The notes under the pieces are model-generated. The model ran no database searches. It was not told the DNA's origin and saw only the letters and a list, made by a program, of their open reading frames with translations. A DNA stretch of 6,147 nt from NCBI GenBank assembly GCA_946645735.1, contig CAMPCK010000061.1:1-6147 (forward strand), given 5' to 3'. Of this stretch, positions 1-6,147 are shown piece by piece. Position 1 is the first letter of the stretch, and every line of letters begins with the position of its first letter. Source of the stretch: an uncultured Clostridia bacterium. GTDB lineage: Bacteria; Bacillota_A; Clostridia; Peptostreptococcales; Anaerovoracaceae. A program made the position numbers and the translations under genes.

Positions 1-1058
1 GGCAGAAGTTCGCCGGTCTCTTTGACCTGGACAGGGTCATTGAAGAACTTGAAAGAACGAACAGGGAAATCGAACAGCCGGACTTCTGGGATAATATTGA
101 ATATGCCCAGAAGGTAATGAAAGAAAAAAGCGCTATGGAGGACAAGGTAAATTCCTACGACCGTCTTGAGACGGGGCTTAAGGACATCGAAGAGATGATC
201 GAGCTCTGCGAGATGGAAGAGGACGAGGAGACCGCTGATTCCATAGTTGAAGACTTTGATAAACTCAAATCCGATCTTGAAGAACTGAGAATAGCTACTC
301 TTCTGACGGGAAAGTATGATCATTCCAATGCCATTCTTTCCATTCATGCCGGAGCCGGCGGAGTGGAAGCCATGGACTGGGCTGAGATGCTTTTCAGAAT
401 GTACACCAGATACTGTGAGAAGAAGGGCTTCAAGGTCAAAGTAATAGATTATCAGGACGATACGGAGGCAGGCATCAAGTCAGCCACCATTATCGCCGAG
501 GGCGAAAATGCCTACGGATACCTGAAGAATGAAAAGGGCACTCACAGACTCGTGAGAATTTCTCCTTTCAATGCCCAGGGTAAGAGACAGACATCTTTTG
601 CTCTTGTTGAGGTTACACCTGAGATCGATGACGATGTGGATGTGGAGATCAATCCCGATGACTTAAGGATCGATACCTACCGTTCCTCAGGCGCTGGCGG
701 ACAGCACGTAAACAAGACGGACTCCGCCATCCGAATCACCCATCTTCCTACGGGTATCGTAGTAACCTGCCAGAACGAGAGGTCTCAGTTCCAGAATAAG
801 GACATGGCCATGAGGATCCTCAAAGCCAGACTCATGGAGAGGGCTGAAGAGGAAAGAAAGGCCCTCAATAAGGAGCTCAAGGGCGACATGGGCATGGGAA
901 CCTGGGGAAACCAGATCAGATCCTATGTTTTCCAGCCCTATACCATGGTCAAGGATCACAGGACCTCCTTCGAAGTCTCCAATGTTAACGCCGTTATGGA
1001 CGGTGAGCTTGACGGCTTCATCAACGCCAAACTACAGCAGAAAGACGAAGATAATTAA
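1..1058 (+). CDS. prfB: Peptide chain release factor 2 (RF2), 5'-truncated by the window edge, with programmed +1 frameshift
   Basis: RF2 recognises UGA and UAA stop codons in the ribosomal A site and triggers release of the finished peptide. The visible protein has an acidic, helical N-terminal domain (about bases 24-300). It has the RF2 codon-reading tripeptide SPF at 561-569, where RF1 would have a PxT motif, and the catalytic GGQ loop (SGAGGQHVN) at 687-713; the Gln of GGQ is normally methylated by PrmC. The C-terminal block WGNQIRSYVF is also typical. The reading frame is open back to base 3, so the ATG at 117 is internal and not the start. The first codons are better read in the other frame (2-22, AEVRRSL), which ends at TGA 23-25; a +1 shift then continues at GAC 24. 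From base 24 there are 344 residues, so about 25 missing residues would give the usual RF2 length. The gene ends with TAA, whose last base starts tex. Confidence 0.97.
   Translation, partial: QKFAGLFDLDRVIEELERTNREIEQPDFWDNIEYAQKVMKEKSAMEDKVNSYDRLETGLKDIEEMIELCEMEEDEETADSIVEDFDKLKSDLEELRIATLLTGKYDHSNAILSIHAGAGGVEAMDWAEMLFRMYTRYCEKKGFKVKVIDYQDDTEAGIKSATIIAEGENAYGYLKNEKGTHRLVRISPFNAQGKRQTSFALVEVTPEIDDDVDVEINPDDLRIDTYRSSGAGGQHVNKTDSAIRITHLPTGIVVTCQNERSQFQNKDMAMRILKARLMERAEEERKALNKELKGDMGMGTWGNQIRSYVFQPYTMVKDHRTSFEVSNVNAVMDGELDGFINAKLQQKDEDN
17..26 (+). promoter_or_regulatory. prfB: Programmed +1 ribosomal frameshift site of prfB (CTT TGA C)
   Basis: The bases tct CTT TGA C match the known RF2 autoregulatory slip site. 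When RF2 is scarce, the ribosome stalls at UGA (23-25) and peptidyl-tRNA-Leu slips from CUU to UUU, so reading continues at GAC (24). The peptide before the site (AEVRRSL) aligns with the RF2 N-terminal helix of Bacillus (ADFRGSL, from memory), and the peptide after it (DLDRVIEELE) aligns with the post-shift part. C following UGA is a weak termination context. The usual AGGGGG-like Shine-Dalgarno stimulator three bases before CTT is replaced here by CGCCGG (11-16), a poor match. Only seven codons before the site are visible, so the upstream frame cannot be traced to its start. Confidence 0.88.
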
Positions 1059-1060
1059 TG
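1047..1060 (+). promoter_or_regulatory. prfB-tex stop/start overlap (TAATG) with weak ribosome binding site
   Basis: The last A of the prfB stop TAA (1056-1058) is the first base of the tex ATG (1058-1060). A short GAAG (1047-1050) lies seven bases before the ATG and is the only Shine-Dalgarno-like element. Weak binding plus overlap suggests that tex is mainly translated by ribosomes finishing prfB. This is an inference from spacing. Confidence 0.6.
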
Positions 1061-3259
1061 GATATAAACAAAAAACTCGCAGCCGAATTCGGCATACGGG
1101 AGAAACAGGTAAACGATACGGTGGCTCTGATCGATGAGGGAAACACCATTCCCTTTATCGCCAGATACCGTAAAGAAGCAACAGGCGGCCTTACTGACGA
1201 GATCTTAAGAGATCTCAATGACCGCCTGACATATTTAAGGGGCCTTGAAGAAAGAAAAGAAGAGGTCATCCGTCTTATCGACGAACAGGGGAAACTGACA
1301 GAAGAACTTAAGGCTGACATCGAAAAGGCTGAAGTCCTTCAGAGAGTTGAAGACCTGTACAAGCCATATAAGCAGAAGCGCGCGACCCGCGCATCCAAGG
1401 CAAAGGAAAGGGGACTTGAGCCTCTTGCCATGAAGATATATGCCCAGCAGGACATGGAAGGGGATCCTCTTGAGATCGCATCAGAATATGTGAACCCTGA
1501 AAAAGAAGTGGACACCCCTGAGGAAGCTCTTCAGGGAGCTCTTGATATCATAGCTGAAATGATAGCAGACGATCCGGAAATCGTGGCTTCTGTAAGAGAG
1601 AAGACCCAGAATCACGGCGTAATAGCGACAGAGGCTTCGGACAAAGAGGAGAAGACGGTTTACGAGAATTACTATGACTTCTCTGAAGGTATCGCCAGGA
1701 TTCCCAATCACAGGATCCTCGCCATCAACCGCGGCGAGAAGGAAAAGAAACTCAAGGTCAAGGTTTCCATTGAACCCGATACGGTATATGGCCTGATTGA
1801 GAAGAGTATCATAAGAAGACCTGCCAAGGGCGGCAAACCTTCCATATATTACGATCTTCTTCTTGAAACCATCGAGGATGCATATAAGCGCCTTATGGCG
1901 CCCTCCATCGAGCGTGAGATGAGAAACATGCTTACGGAGAGAGCTGAAGCTGAAGCCGTAAAGATCTTTGCAAAAAATACCGAAAACCTTCTCATGGCGC
2001 CTCCCGTAAGGGGCAAGAAGATAATCGCAATTGACCCCGGATACCGTACCGGCTGCAAGGTGGCAGTGCTGGATGAAACGGGTAAGCTCAAGGCTTACAC
2101 CACCATCTATCCCACGGAGCCCAAGAAGGATATCAGGGGAGCCAAGGCAACCCTCAAGAAGATAGTTGATAAGTACCATACGGATATAATCGTTGTGGGA
2201 AACGGCACCGCATCCCGTGAGACCGAGGAAGTGGTCTCTGATTTCATCCGCGAGAACGGATACGACATACAGTATACAATAGTAAACGAGGCAGGAGCTT
2301 CCGTTTACTCAGCATCGAAGCTTGCTACAGAGGAATATCCCGACCTGGACGTTACCACAAGAGGAGCCATGTCCCTTGGAAGAAGACTGCAGGATCCTCT
2401 GGCTGAACTTGTAAAGATCGACCCTAAATCCATAGGAGTCGGTCAGTATCAGCACGATATAAACCAGAAGCTTCTGAGCCAGGCCCTGACAGACGTGGTT
2501 GAAAACTGCGTTAACCGTGTGGGAGTGGACTTAAACACCGCTTCATATTCTTTGCTTTCATATATAGCGGGAATCAGTTCAGCTGTTGCAAAGAACATCG
2601 TGTCCTACAGGGAAGAGAACGGATCCTTCACCAACAGGAAGCAGCTCATGAAGGTGCCCAAGCTCGGAGAGAAGGCCTTCAACCAGTGCGCAGGCTTCCT
2701 CAGGATCACAGGAGGAGACGAGCCTCTGGACTCCACCTCCGTTCATCCTGAATCCTATGAGGCAGCAAGAAAACTCATGGATAAGCTTGGAATGGACAGC
2801 ACCTCCATTGTTTCCGGAGGAGCATCGGACATTGAAAGCCGCATAAAGCTTCTCAACATGGGTAAATCATATAAGGCAACTCTTAAGAAACTGGCTGAAG
2901 AGATCGGCATAGGAGAATTTACCGTAACGGATATCATAGAAGAACTCAAGAAGCCCGCAAGAGACCCCAGAGAGGATGCGCCTCCCGTAGTATTCAGAAA
3001 CGATGTAAAGAAGTTTGAGGATCTCAAACTCGATATGGAGATGACGGGAACCGTAAGAAACGTTGTTGATTTCGGGGCTTTCGTGGATATCGGAGTCAAG
3101 AATGACGGCCTTGTCCACATATCGCAGTTAAGCGATAAGTATGTAAAACACCCCATGGACGTAGTATCCGTAGGGGATACCGTTAAAGTAAAGATCATAT
3201 CCATAGACTATGACAGAGGCAAAGTAGGCCTCACCATGAAAGGCATTAAACAGAAATGA
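1058..3259 (+). CDS. tex: Tex family RNA-binding transcription accessory protein
   Basis: Tex is the bacterial relative of eukaryotic Spt6. It is a cytoplasmic nucleic-acid-binding protein linked to transcription, though its precise role in Firmicutes is unsettled. At 733 residues it is close to Bacillus YdcI and shorter than E. coli YhgF. The order is the full family architecture. A helical N-terminal region comes first, with IPFIARYRKEATGGL at 31-45 and the YKPYKQKR segment at 101-108. A YqgF/RNase H-like domain follows from about 318 to 450, with IDPGYRTG at 325-332, GNGTASRETE at 381-390 and NEAGASVYSAS at 410-420. The helix-hairpin-helix region is at about 488-550 (VGVDLNTAS, then the FTNRKQLMKVPKLG segment). 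The C-terminal S1 domain is at about 658-728, with DFGAFVDIG at 671-679 and DGLVHISQLS at 683-692. All parts look intact. It overlaps both neighbours and so appears co-expressed with prfB. Confidence 0.97.
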   Translation: MDINKKLAAEFGIREKQVNDTVALIDEGNTIPFIARYRKEATGGLTDEILRDLNDRLTYLRGLEERKEEVIRLIDEQGKLTEELKADIEKAEVLQRVEDLYKPYKQKRATRASKAKERGLEPLAMKIYAQQDMEGDPLEIASEYVNPEKEVDTPEEALQGALDIIAEMIADDPEIVASVREKTQNHGVIATEASDKEEKTVYENYYDFSEGIARIPNHRILAINRGEKEKKLKVKVSIEPDTVYGLIEKSIIRRPAKGGKPSIYYDLLLETIEDAYKRLMAPSIEREMRNMLTERAEAEAVKIFAKNTENLLMAPPVRGKKIIAIDPGYRTGCKVAVLDETGKLKAYTTIYPTEPKKDIRGAKATLKKIVDKYHTDIIVVGNGTASRETEEVVSDFIRENGYDIQYTIVNEAGASVYSASKLATEEYPDLDVTTRGAMSLGRRLQDPLAELVKIDPKSIGVGQYQHDINQKLLSQALTDVVENCVNRVGVDLNTASYSLLSYIAGISSAVAKNIVSYREENGSFTNRKQLMKVPKLGEKAFNQCAGFLRITGGDEPLDSTSVHPESYEAARKLMDKLGMDSTSIVSGGASDIESRIKLLNMGKSYKATLKKLAEEIGIGEFTVTDIIEELKKPARDPREDAPPVVFRNDVKKFEDLKLDMEMTGTVRNVVDFGAFVDIGVKNDGLVHISQLSDKYVKHPMDVVSVGDTVKVKIISIDYDRGKVGLTMKGIKQK
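3238..3259 (+). promoter_or_regulatory. tex-phosphatase overlap (ATGA) and ribosome binding site
   Basis: The phosphatase ATG (3256-3258) overlaps the tex stop TGA (3257-3259) in the common ATGA arrangement. GAAAGG at 3238-3243 is a fair Shine-Dalgarno match, but it is 12 bases from the ATG, longer than ideal. This supports the 3256 start and translational coupling to tex. Confidence 0.6.
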
Positions 3260-3903
3260 TAAATACCATACTTTGGGATTTCGACGGAACACTTTTAAAC
3301 ACCAATGACGTGATTCTCGAATCATGGCAGCACACCTACGAGCACTATTACGGCAAAAGAATGCCCGTCGAACACATAACCAAATGCTTCGGAGAGCCTC
3401 TCCTTGTGACCATGGCAAGGGAGTTTCCCGATGTACCGCCCAGGGATTCTGCAGAAGTATACAGAGAATATCAGAAGGATATCGCATATACCTGGGCCAA
3501 ATCCATTCCCGGAGTTTTTGAGCTCGTGGAATATCTGAAGAATAAAGGATACAAGCAGTGCATCGTTACCTCCAGGACAACAGAATCCACTTTGAGATAT
3601 CTTGACCTCTTTGACAAGAAGGATCTCTTTGACGGAATGGTGACCTGCGACGATACTGAAAAGCACAAACCGGAACCTGAGCCCATCCTTCTCGGACTGG
3701 AAAAGATGAAGAGCGCAAAGGATGAAGCTCTCATGATAGGGGACGGAGTATTTGATGTCAAATGCGCCAATAACGCCGGAGTAAAGTCAGTCCTGGTAGG
3801 CTGGAGAATAACCGATACGGATAACGCTGTCATCGAAGACGCCGTTCACGATTTCGAAACTGAAACACCTGAAGATCTGAAGAAACTAATTGAATCACTC
3901 TGA
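3256..3903 (+). CDS. HAD-superfamily phosphatase, PpaX/phosphoglycolate-phosphatase-like
   Basis: This is a 215-residue soluble hydrolase with all four haloacid dehalogenase motifs. Motif I is DFDGT at 8-12, with nucleophile D8 and acid/base D10. Motif II is IVTS at 103-106, with T105 the likely conserved residue. Motif III is the lysine of KPEPEP, K138. Motif IV is GDGVFD at 162-167, with D163 and D167 as Mg2+ ligands. Residues of about 16-85 form a small helical cap between motifs I and II, the subfamily I arrangement used for small phosphorylated substrates. The N-terminus (TILWDFDGTLLNTNDVI, then HTYEHYYG) resembles Bacillus PpaX, which hydrolyses pyrophosphate, but phosphoglycolate or sugar-phosphate phosphatases share the same features. 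The substrate cannot be assigned from sequence, so no symbol is given. It overlaps tex by four bases and addB by one. It is complete, with no signal peptide or membrane segment. Confidence 0.93.
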   Translation: MINTILWDFDGTLLNTNDVILESWQHTYEHYYGKRMPVEHITKCFGEPLLVTMAREFPDVPPRDSAEVYREYQKDIAYTWAKSIPGVFELVEYLKNKGYKQCIVTSRTTESTLRYLDLFDKKDLFDGMVTCDDTEKHKPEPEPILLGLEKMKSAKDEALMIGDGVFDVKCANNAGVKSVLVGWRITDTDNAVIEDAVHDFETETPEDLKKLIESL

Positions 3904-3905
3904 TG
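3901..3905 (+). promoter_or_regulatory. Phosphatase-addB stop/start overlap (TGATG)
   Basis: The final A of the phosphatase TGA (3901-3903) is the first base of the addB ATG (3903-3905). No convincing Shine-Dalgarno sequence lies within the usual 5-12 bases upstream; the nearest GAAG-like run is about 20 bases away. Translation of addB probably depends on re-initiation after the phosphatase stop. Confidence 0.55.
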
Positions 3906-6147
3906 CTTAATATCTACACGGGGCGTGAAAGCCTGGATGCAGAAAAGTTCATAATAAGCAGGATAGATCCTAAGGGAAGAGCCCTTATTATCGTGCCCGA
4001 CCAGTATACCCTGGAAGCTGAAAGACGCCTGTTCAGCGAGACGGGAGCCTCATGCTTAATGGATGTGGAAGTCACTTCCATGTCACGCCTCGGATACAGG
4101 CTTCTTAATGAGCTCGGCGGATCCAGAAGGACTTTCATAGATAAATATGGAAGGCACATGATTTTGTCCCGGGTAGCGGCAGAGCATAAGGATGATCTCA
4201 TGATATTCTCAGGCCTGGAGAGCAGGATGTCATTTCTTGAAATGGTCAATAATTTCATTTCAGAGATGAAACAGTACAACTCCGGGATGAATGAACTTGA
4301 AGAGGTAAGGGAAAAGGTGCCTGAAGGATCTTACTCCTACAGAAAACTTTCTGACCTGATGCTCCTGTACGGTGAGTATGAGAAAGCAATAGCCGGCAAG
4401 TATACGGATTCCGAGGACTACATCGATCTTTTCCTCGGAAAGATCGGTGAGTCGGAACTGATCAGAGAAAACACCATCTGGATCTATGGCTTTGACAGCT
4501 TTGCGCCCAAGGCACTTTCCGTTATTGGGGAACTCATGACCTGTGCAAAAGACGTAAATCTGGTTCTTACCTGTTCCCTTAAGGAAGGAGAACGTGACGA
4601 AGAACTCTTCGACCTTGGCAGGATGATCATAACCAATCTCAGAAAGATGTGCGAAGCGAGAAGGATCGACCTCTCCATATCTGAAATTCCGGAAGGATTC
4701 GGAGCCTTCATGGGAGATTCTGAGTCTGCTGTTTCAAAGCATATTGAAAGAGAACTCTACGCGCTTCCCGCAAGACCATATAGGGGAGAGGGAGGCCCGG
4801 TGTTTGTTGAGGCATCAAACCTGTATAACGAGGCTGAAAATGCAGCGGCATATGTTCTCAGCCTTATAAGGGATGAAGGGCTTAAGCTCAGTGATATCAA
4901 AATAATCCTGAACGATCAGGACGTAAGAGGCCCCATTGTTAAAAGGGTTTTTGAAGAGTACGGACTGGATATCTTTATGGACCAGGGAAGAGACCTGGAT
5001 GACAATCCCATCATAAGATATATAATGTCCCTCCTGGATGCGGCAGTGGAGAATTACAGCACCCAGGCAGTCATGACCATGCTCAAGACAGGCCTTGCAG
5101 GTCTTGACTCTGAAGAGATCTCAGACCTTGAAAACTATGCAGTAAAATACAGGATAAGGGGAACCATGTGGCTTAAGCCATTCAGAAAAGGCTCCTTTGA
5201 ATACGATGAAGACGCCTTCGGAAGACTTAATGATCTTAGAGAGCGTACGGTAATATATATAAAGGACGTAAGGGAAGCTTTAAAGGCGGAGACCTACGGA
5301 GAATTTATCGCAGGCTTTTATGAGATCCTCCGTGACAGAGCTGACCTTCCTTCCAAAATAGAAGCCCTCATTAAGGCTCAGCTCGATGAGGACAGGGAAG
5401 ACCTGGCAGAAGAGACGGATGAGGTATGGGATTCCTTCCTTGGAATCTGCCAGCAGATCAAGGAAATCATGGGAAGCGATCCCTTTGATCCAAAGGGAAT
5501 GAGAGACCTTCTTCAGGTGGGGCTTGACGGAATCAAAGTCGGCATGCTTCCTCCTTCCAAGGACGGCCTCCTTATGGGAACCATGCAGAGGACCAGAACC
5601 GGAAGGGTGAAGGCCACGGTGGTTCTTGGAGCCAATGAAGGCATACTCCCCTCGGGAAAACCGCCTCAGGGAATTTTCGGAGAAGAAGAAAAGGAACTCT
5701 TCCTCAGACAGGGAATAGAATTCTCCAAGACGGATTCCATAGTCATAAGGGAAGAAAAGATGGGTATCTACAGGAATCTTTCCAGATGCGGAGAAAGACT
5801 GTACATCAGCTATTCCATGTCAGACCTTGACGGAAATTCATCCAAGCCTTCATCAATCTGGCTTAAGCTAAGGGAGATCTTCCCCGATGCACCCGTAATA
5901 AAAGACGCCGTGAGCAGTATGGATATGAAGGTCCTCCTCAACGGCGAGAAAAGCGGCCTGAGACACCTTGCCAATGCCCTCGAAAAGGCAGCGGAGGGAG
6001 AAGAGGTTTCCCAGGGCACTCTTGACGGACTTAACTGGTATAAGCTTAACGACAAGGATAAGCTGGATACCATAAGACACGGACTGGAATTCACCAATAA
6101 AGCAGAAGACCTGGGAAGGGAGATGGCATCCCGTCTGTATAAGAGAG
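3903..6147 (+). CDS. addB: AddB/RexB subunit of the AddAB helicase-nuclease, 3'-truncated by the window edge
   Basis: AddB pairs with AddA to resect double-strand DNA ends and load recombinase after Chi recognition. The frame is open for 748 codons plus one base to the window end, about two thirds of the usual ~1,150 residues. Family landmarks follow in order. IIVPDQYTLEAERRL is at 29-43, VEVTSMSRLGYRLL at 55-68 and IWIYGFDSFAPKALSVI at 192-208. From residue 300 there is VFVEASNLYNEAENAA, and from 356 DIFMDQGRDLDDNP. From about 560 there is GTMQRTRTGRVKATVVLGANEGILP, with the GANEG glycine at 576. This is followed by the segment LYISYSMSDLDG and SSIWLKLREIFP. The Walker A loop expected near the N-terminus is absent (MLNIYTGRESLDAEKF), a state closer to streptococcal RexB. 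The C-terminal PD-(D/E)XK nuclease domain and its iron-sulfur cysteines lie beyond the window. The ATG at 3903 is favoured because the next ATG is at codon 53, inside conserved sequence. Confidence 0.92.
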   Translation, partial: MLNIYTGRESLDAEKFIISRIDPKGRALIIVPDQYTLEAERRLFSETGASCLMDVEVTSMSRLGYRLLNELGGSRRTFIDKYGRHMILSRVAAEHKDDLMIFSGLESRMSFLEMVNNFISEMKQYNSGMNELEEVREKVPEGSYSYRKLSDLMLLYGEYEKAIAGKYTDSEDYIDLFLGKIGESELIRENTIWIYGFDSFAPKALSVIGELMTCAKDVNLVLTCSLKEGERDEELFDLGRMIITNLRKMCEARRIDLSISEIPEGFGAFMGDSESAVSKHIERELYALPARPYRGEGGPVFVEASNLYNEAENAAAYVLSLIRDEGLKLSDIKIILNDQDVRGPIVKRVFEEYGLDIFMDQGRDLDDNPIIRYIMSLLDAAVENYSTQAVMTMLKTGLAGLDSEEISDLENYAVKYRIRGTMWLKPFRKGSFEYDEDAFGRLNDLRERTVIYIKDVREALKAETYGEFIAGFYEILRDRADLPSKIEALIKAQLDEDREDLAEETDEVWDSFLGICQQIKEIMGSDPFDPKGMRDLLQVGLDGIKVGMLPPSKDGLLMGTMQRTRTGRVKATVVLGANEGILPSGKPPQGIFGEEEKELFLRQGIEFSKTDSIVIREEKMGIYRNLSRCGERLYISYSMSDLDGNSSKPSSIWLKLREIFPDAPVIKDAVSSMDMKVLLNGEKSGLRHLANALEKAAEGEEVSQGTLDGLNWYKLNDKDKLDTIRHGLEFTNKAEDLGREMASRLYKR

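Noticed and set aside
1009..1037. Possible promoter for tex (TTGACG with a hexamer 17 bases later)
   Set aside because: The -35 box resembles the consensus, but the -10 position reads CTACAG, a poor match, and the stretch is conserved coding sequence for the RF2 C-terminus.
117..1058. ATG at 117 as the start of prfB
   Set aside because: The frame is open upstream and encodes conserved RF2 sequence (DLDRVIEELE, then EQPDFWDN) before this Met. Starting here would remove part of the N-terminal domain.
1481..2179. 232-residue open frame on the - strand
   Set aside because: It lies wholly opposite the conserved YqgF-containing part of tex, shows no recognisable domain, and is explained by codon bias of the sense gene.
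2755..3204. 149-residue open frame on the - strand
   Set aside because: It is a shadow of the tex C-terminal region. Its composition is Ser/Leu-rich, as expected from the reverse of the sense codons, with no motifs.
3471..3833. Open frames on the - strand opposite the phosphatase
   Set aside because: The sense strand encodes all four HAD motifs in this region, and the antisense products have no recognisable features.
4172..4176. AGCGG in addB as a Bacillus-type Chi site
   Set aside because: A five-base word occurs often by chance (others near 5954 and 5991), and Chi sequences are species-specific. Nothing here shows that this organism uses AGCGG.
5810..6097. Open frames on the - strand near the right edge
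   Set aside because: They sit opposite conserved AddB sequence and have no ribosome binding site or family features.

Overview
The window is a compact stretch of bacterial chromosome with four genes on the + strand and almost no non-coding DNA: the end of prfB (peptide chain release factor 2), tex (S1-domain transcription accessory protein), a small HAD-family phosphatase, and the first two thirds of addB (subunit of the AddAB/RexAB helicase-nuclease). I see no tRNA, rRNA, mobile element, CRISPR array, terminator or intergenic region long enough to hold a promoter. No gap between genes exceeds zero bases.

The organism is most likely a Gram-positive Firmicute of the Clostridia, plausibly Lachnospiraceae. 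This is an inference. It rests on the Firmicutes-type RF2, a Tex close to the ~720-residue Firmicutes length, an AddB-type rather than RecBCD-type repair enzyme, and frequent AGA/AGG arginine and ATA isoleucine codons in DNA of moderate GC.

Layout: prfB (1-1058) enters from the left edge. Its reading frame changes at a classic RF2 programmed +1 frameshift site, CTT TGA C, at bases 20-26. Tex (1058-3259) begins on the last base of the prfB stop (TAATG). The HAD phosphatase (3256-3903) overlaps tex by four bases (ATGA). addB (3903-6147) overlaps the phosphatase stop by one base (TGATG) and runs off the right edge without a stop. addA would be expected downstream, but it is not visible.

The four genes look like one translationally coupled transcription unit linking translation termination, transcription/RNA handling, a small-molecule phosphatase and double-strand-break repair. 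The gene families are ordinary housekeeping families and I found no convincing new system. The points worth a second look are the RF2 frameshift site with a poor Shine-Dalgarno-like stimulator, the unbroken series of stop/start overlaps (two using the RF2-specific stop UGA), and an AddB whose ATP-binding motif appears to be missing.
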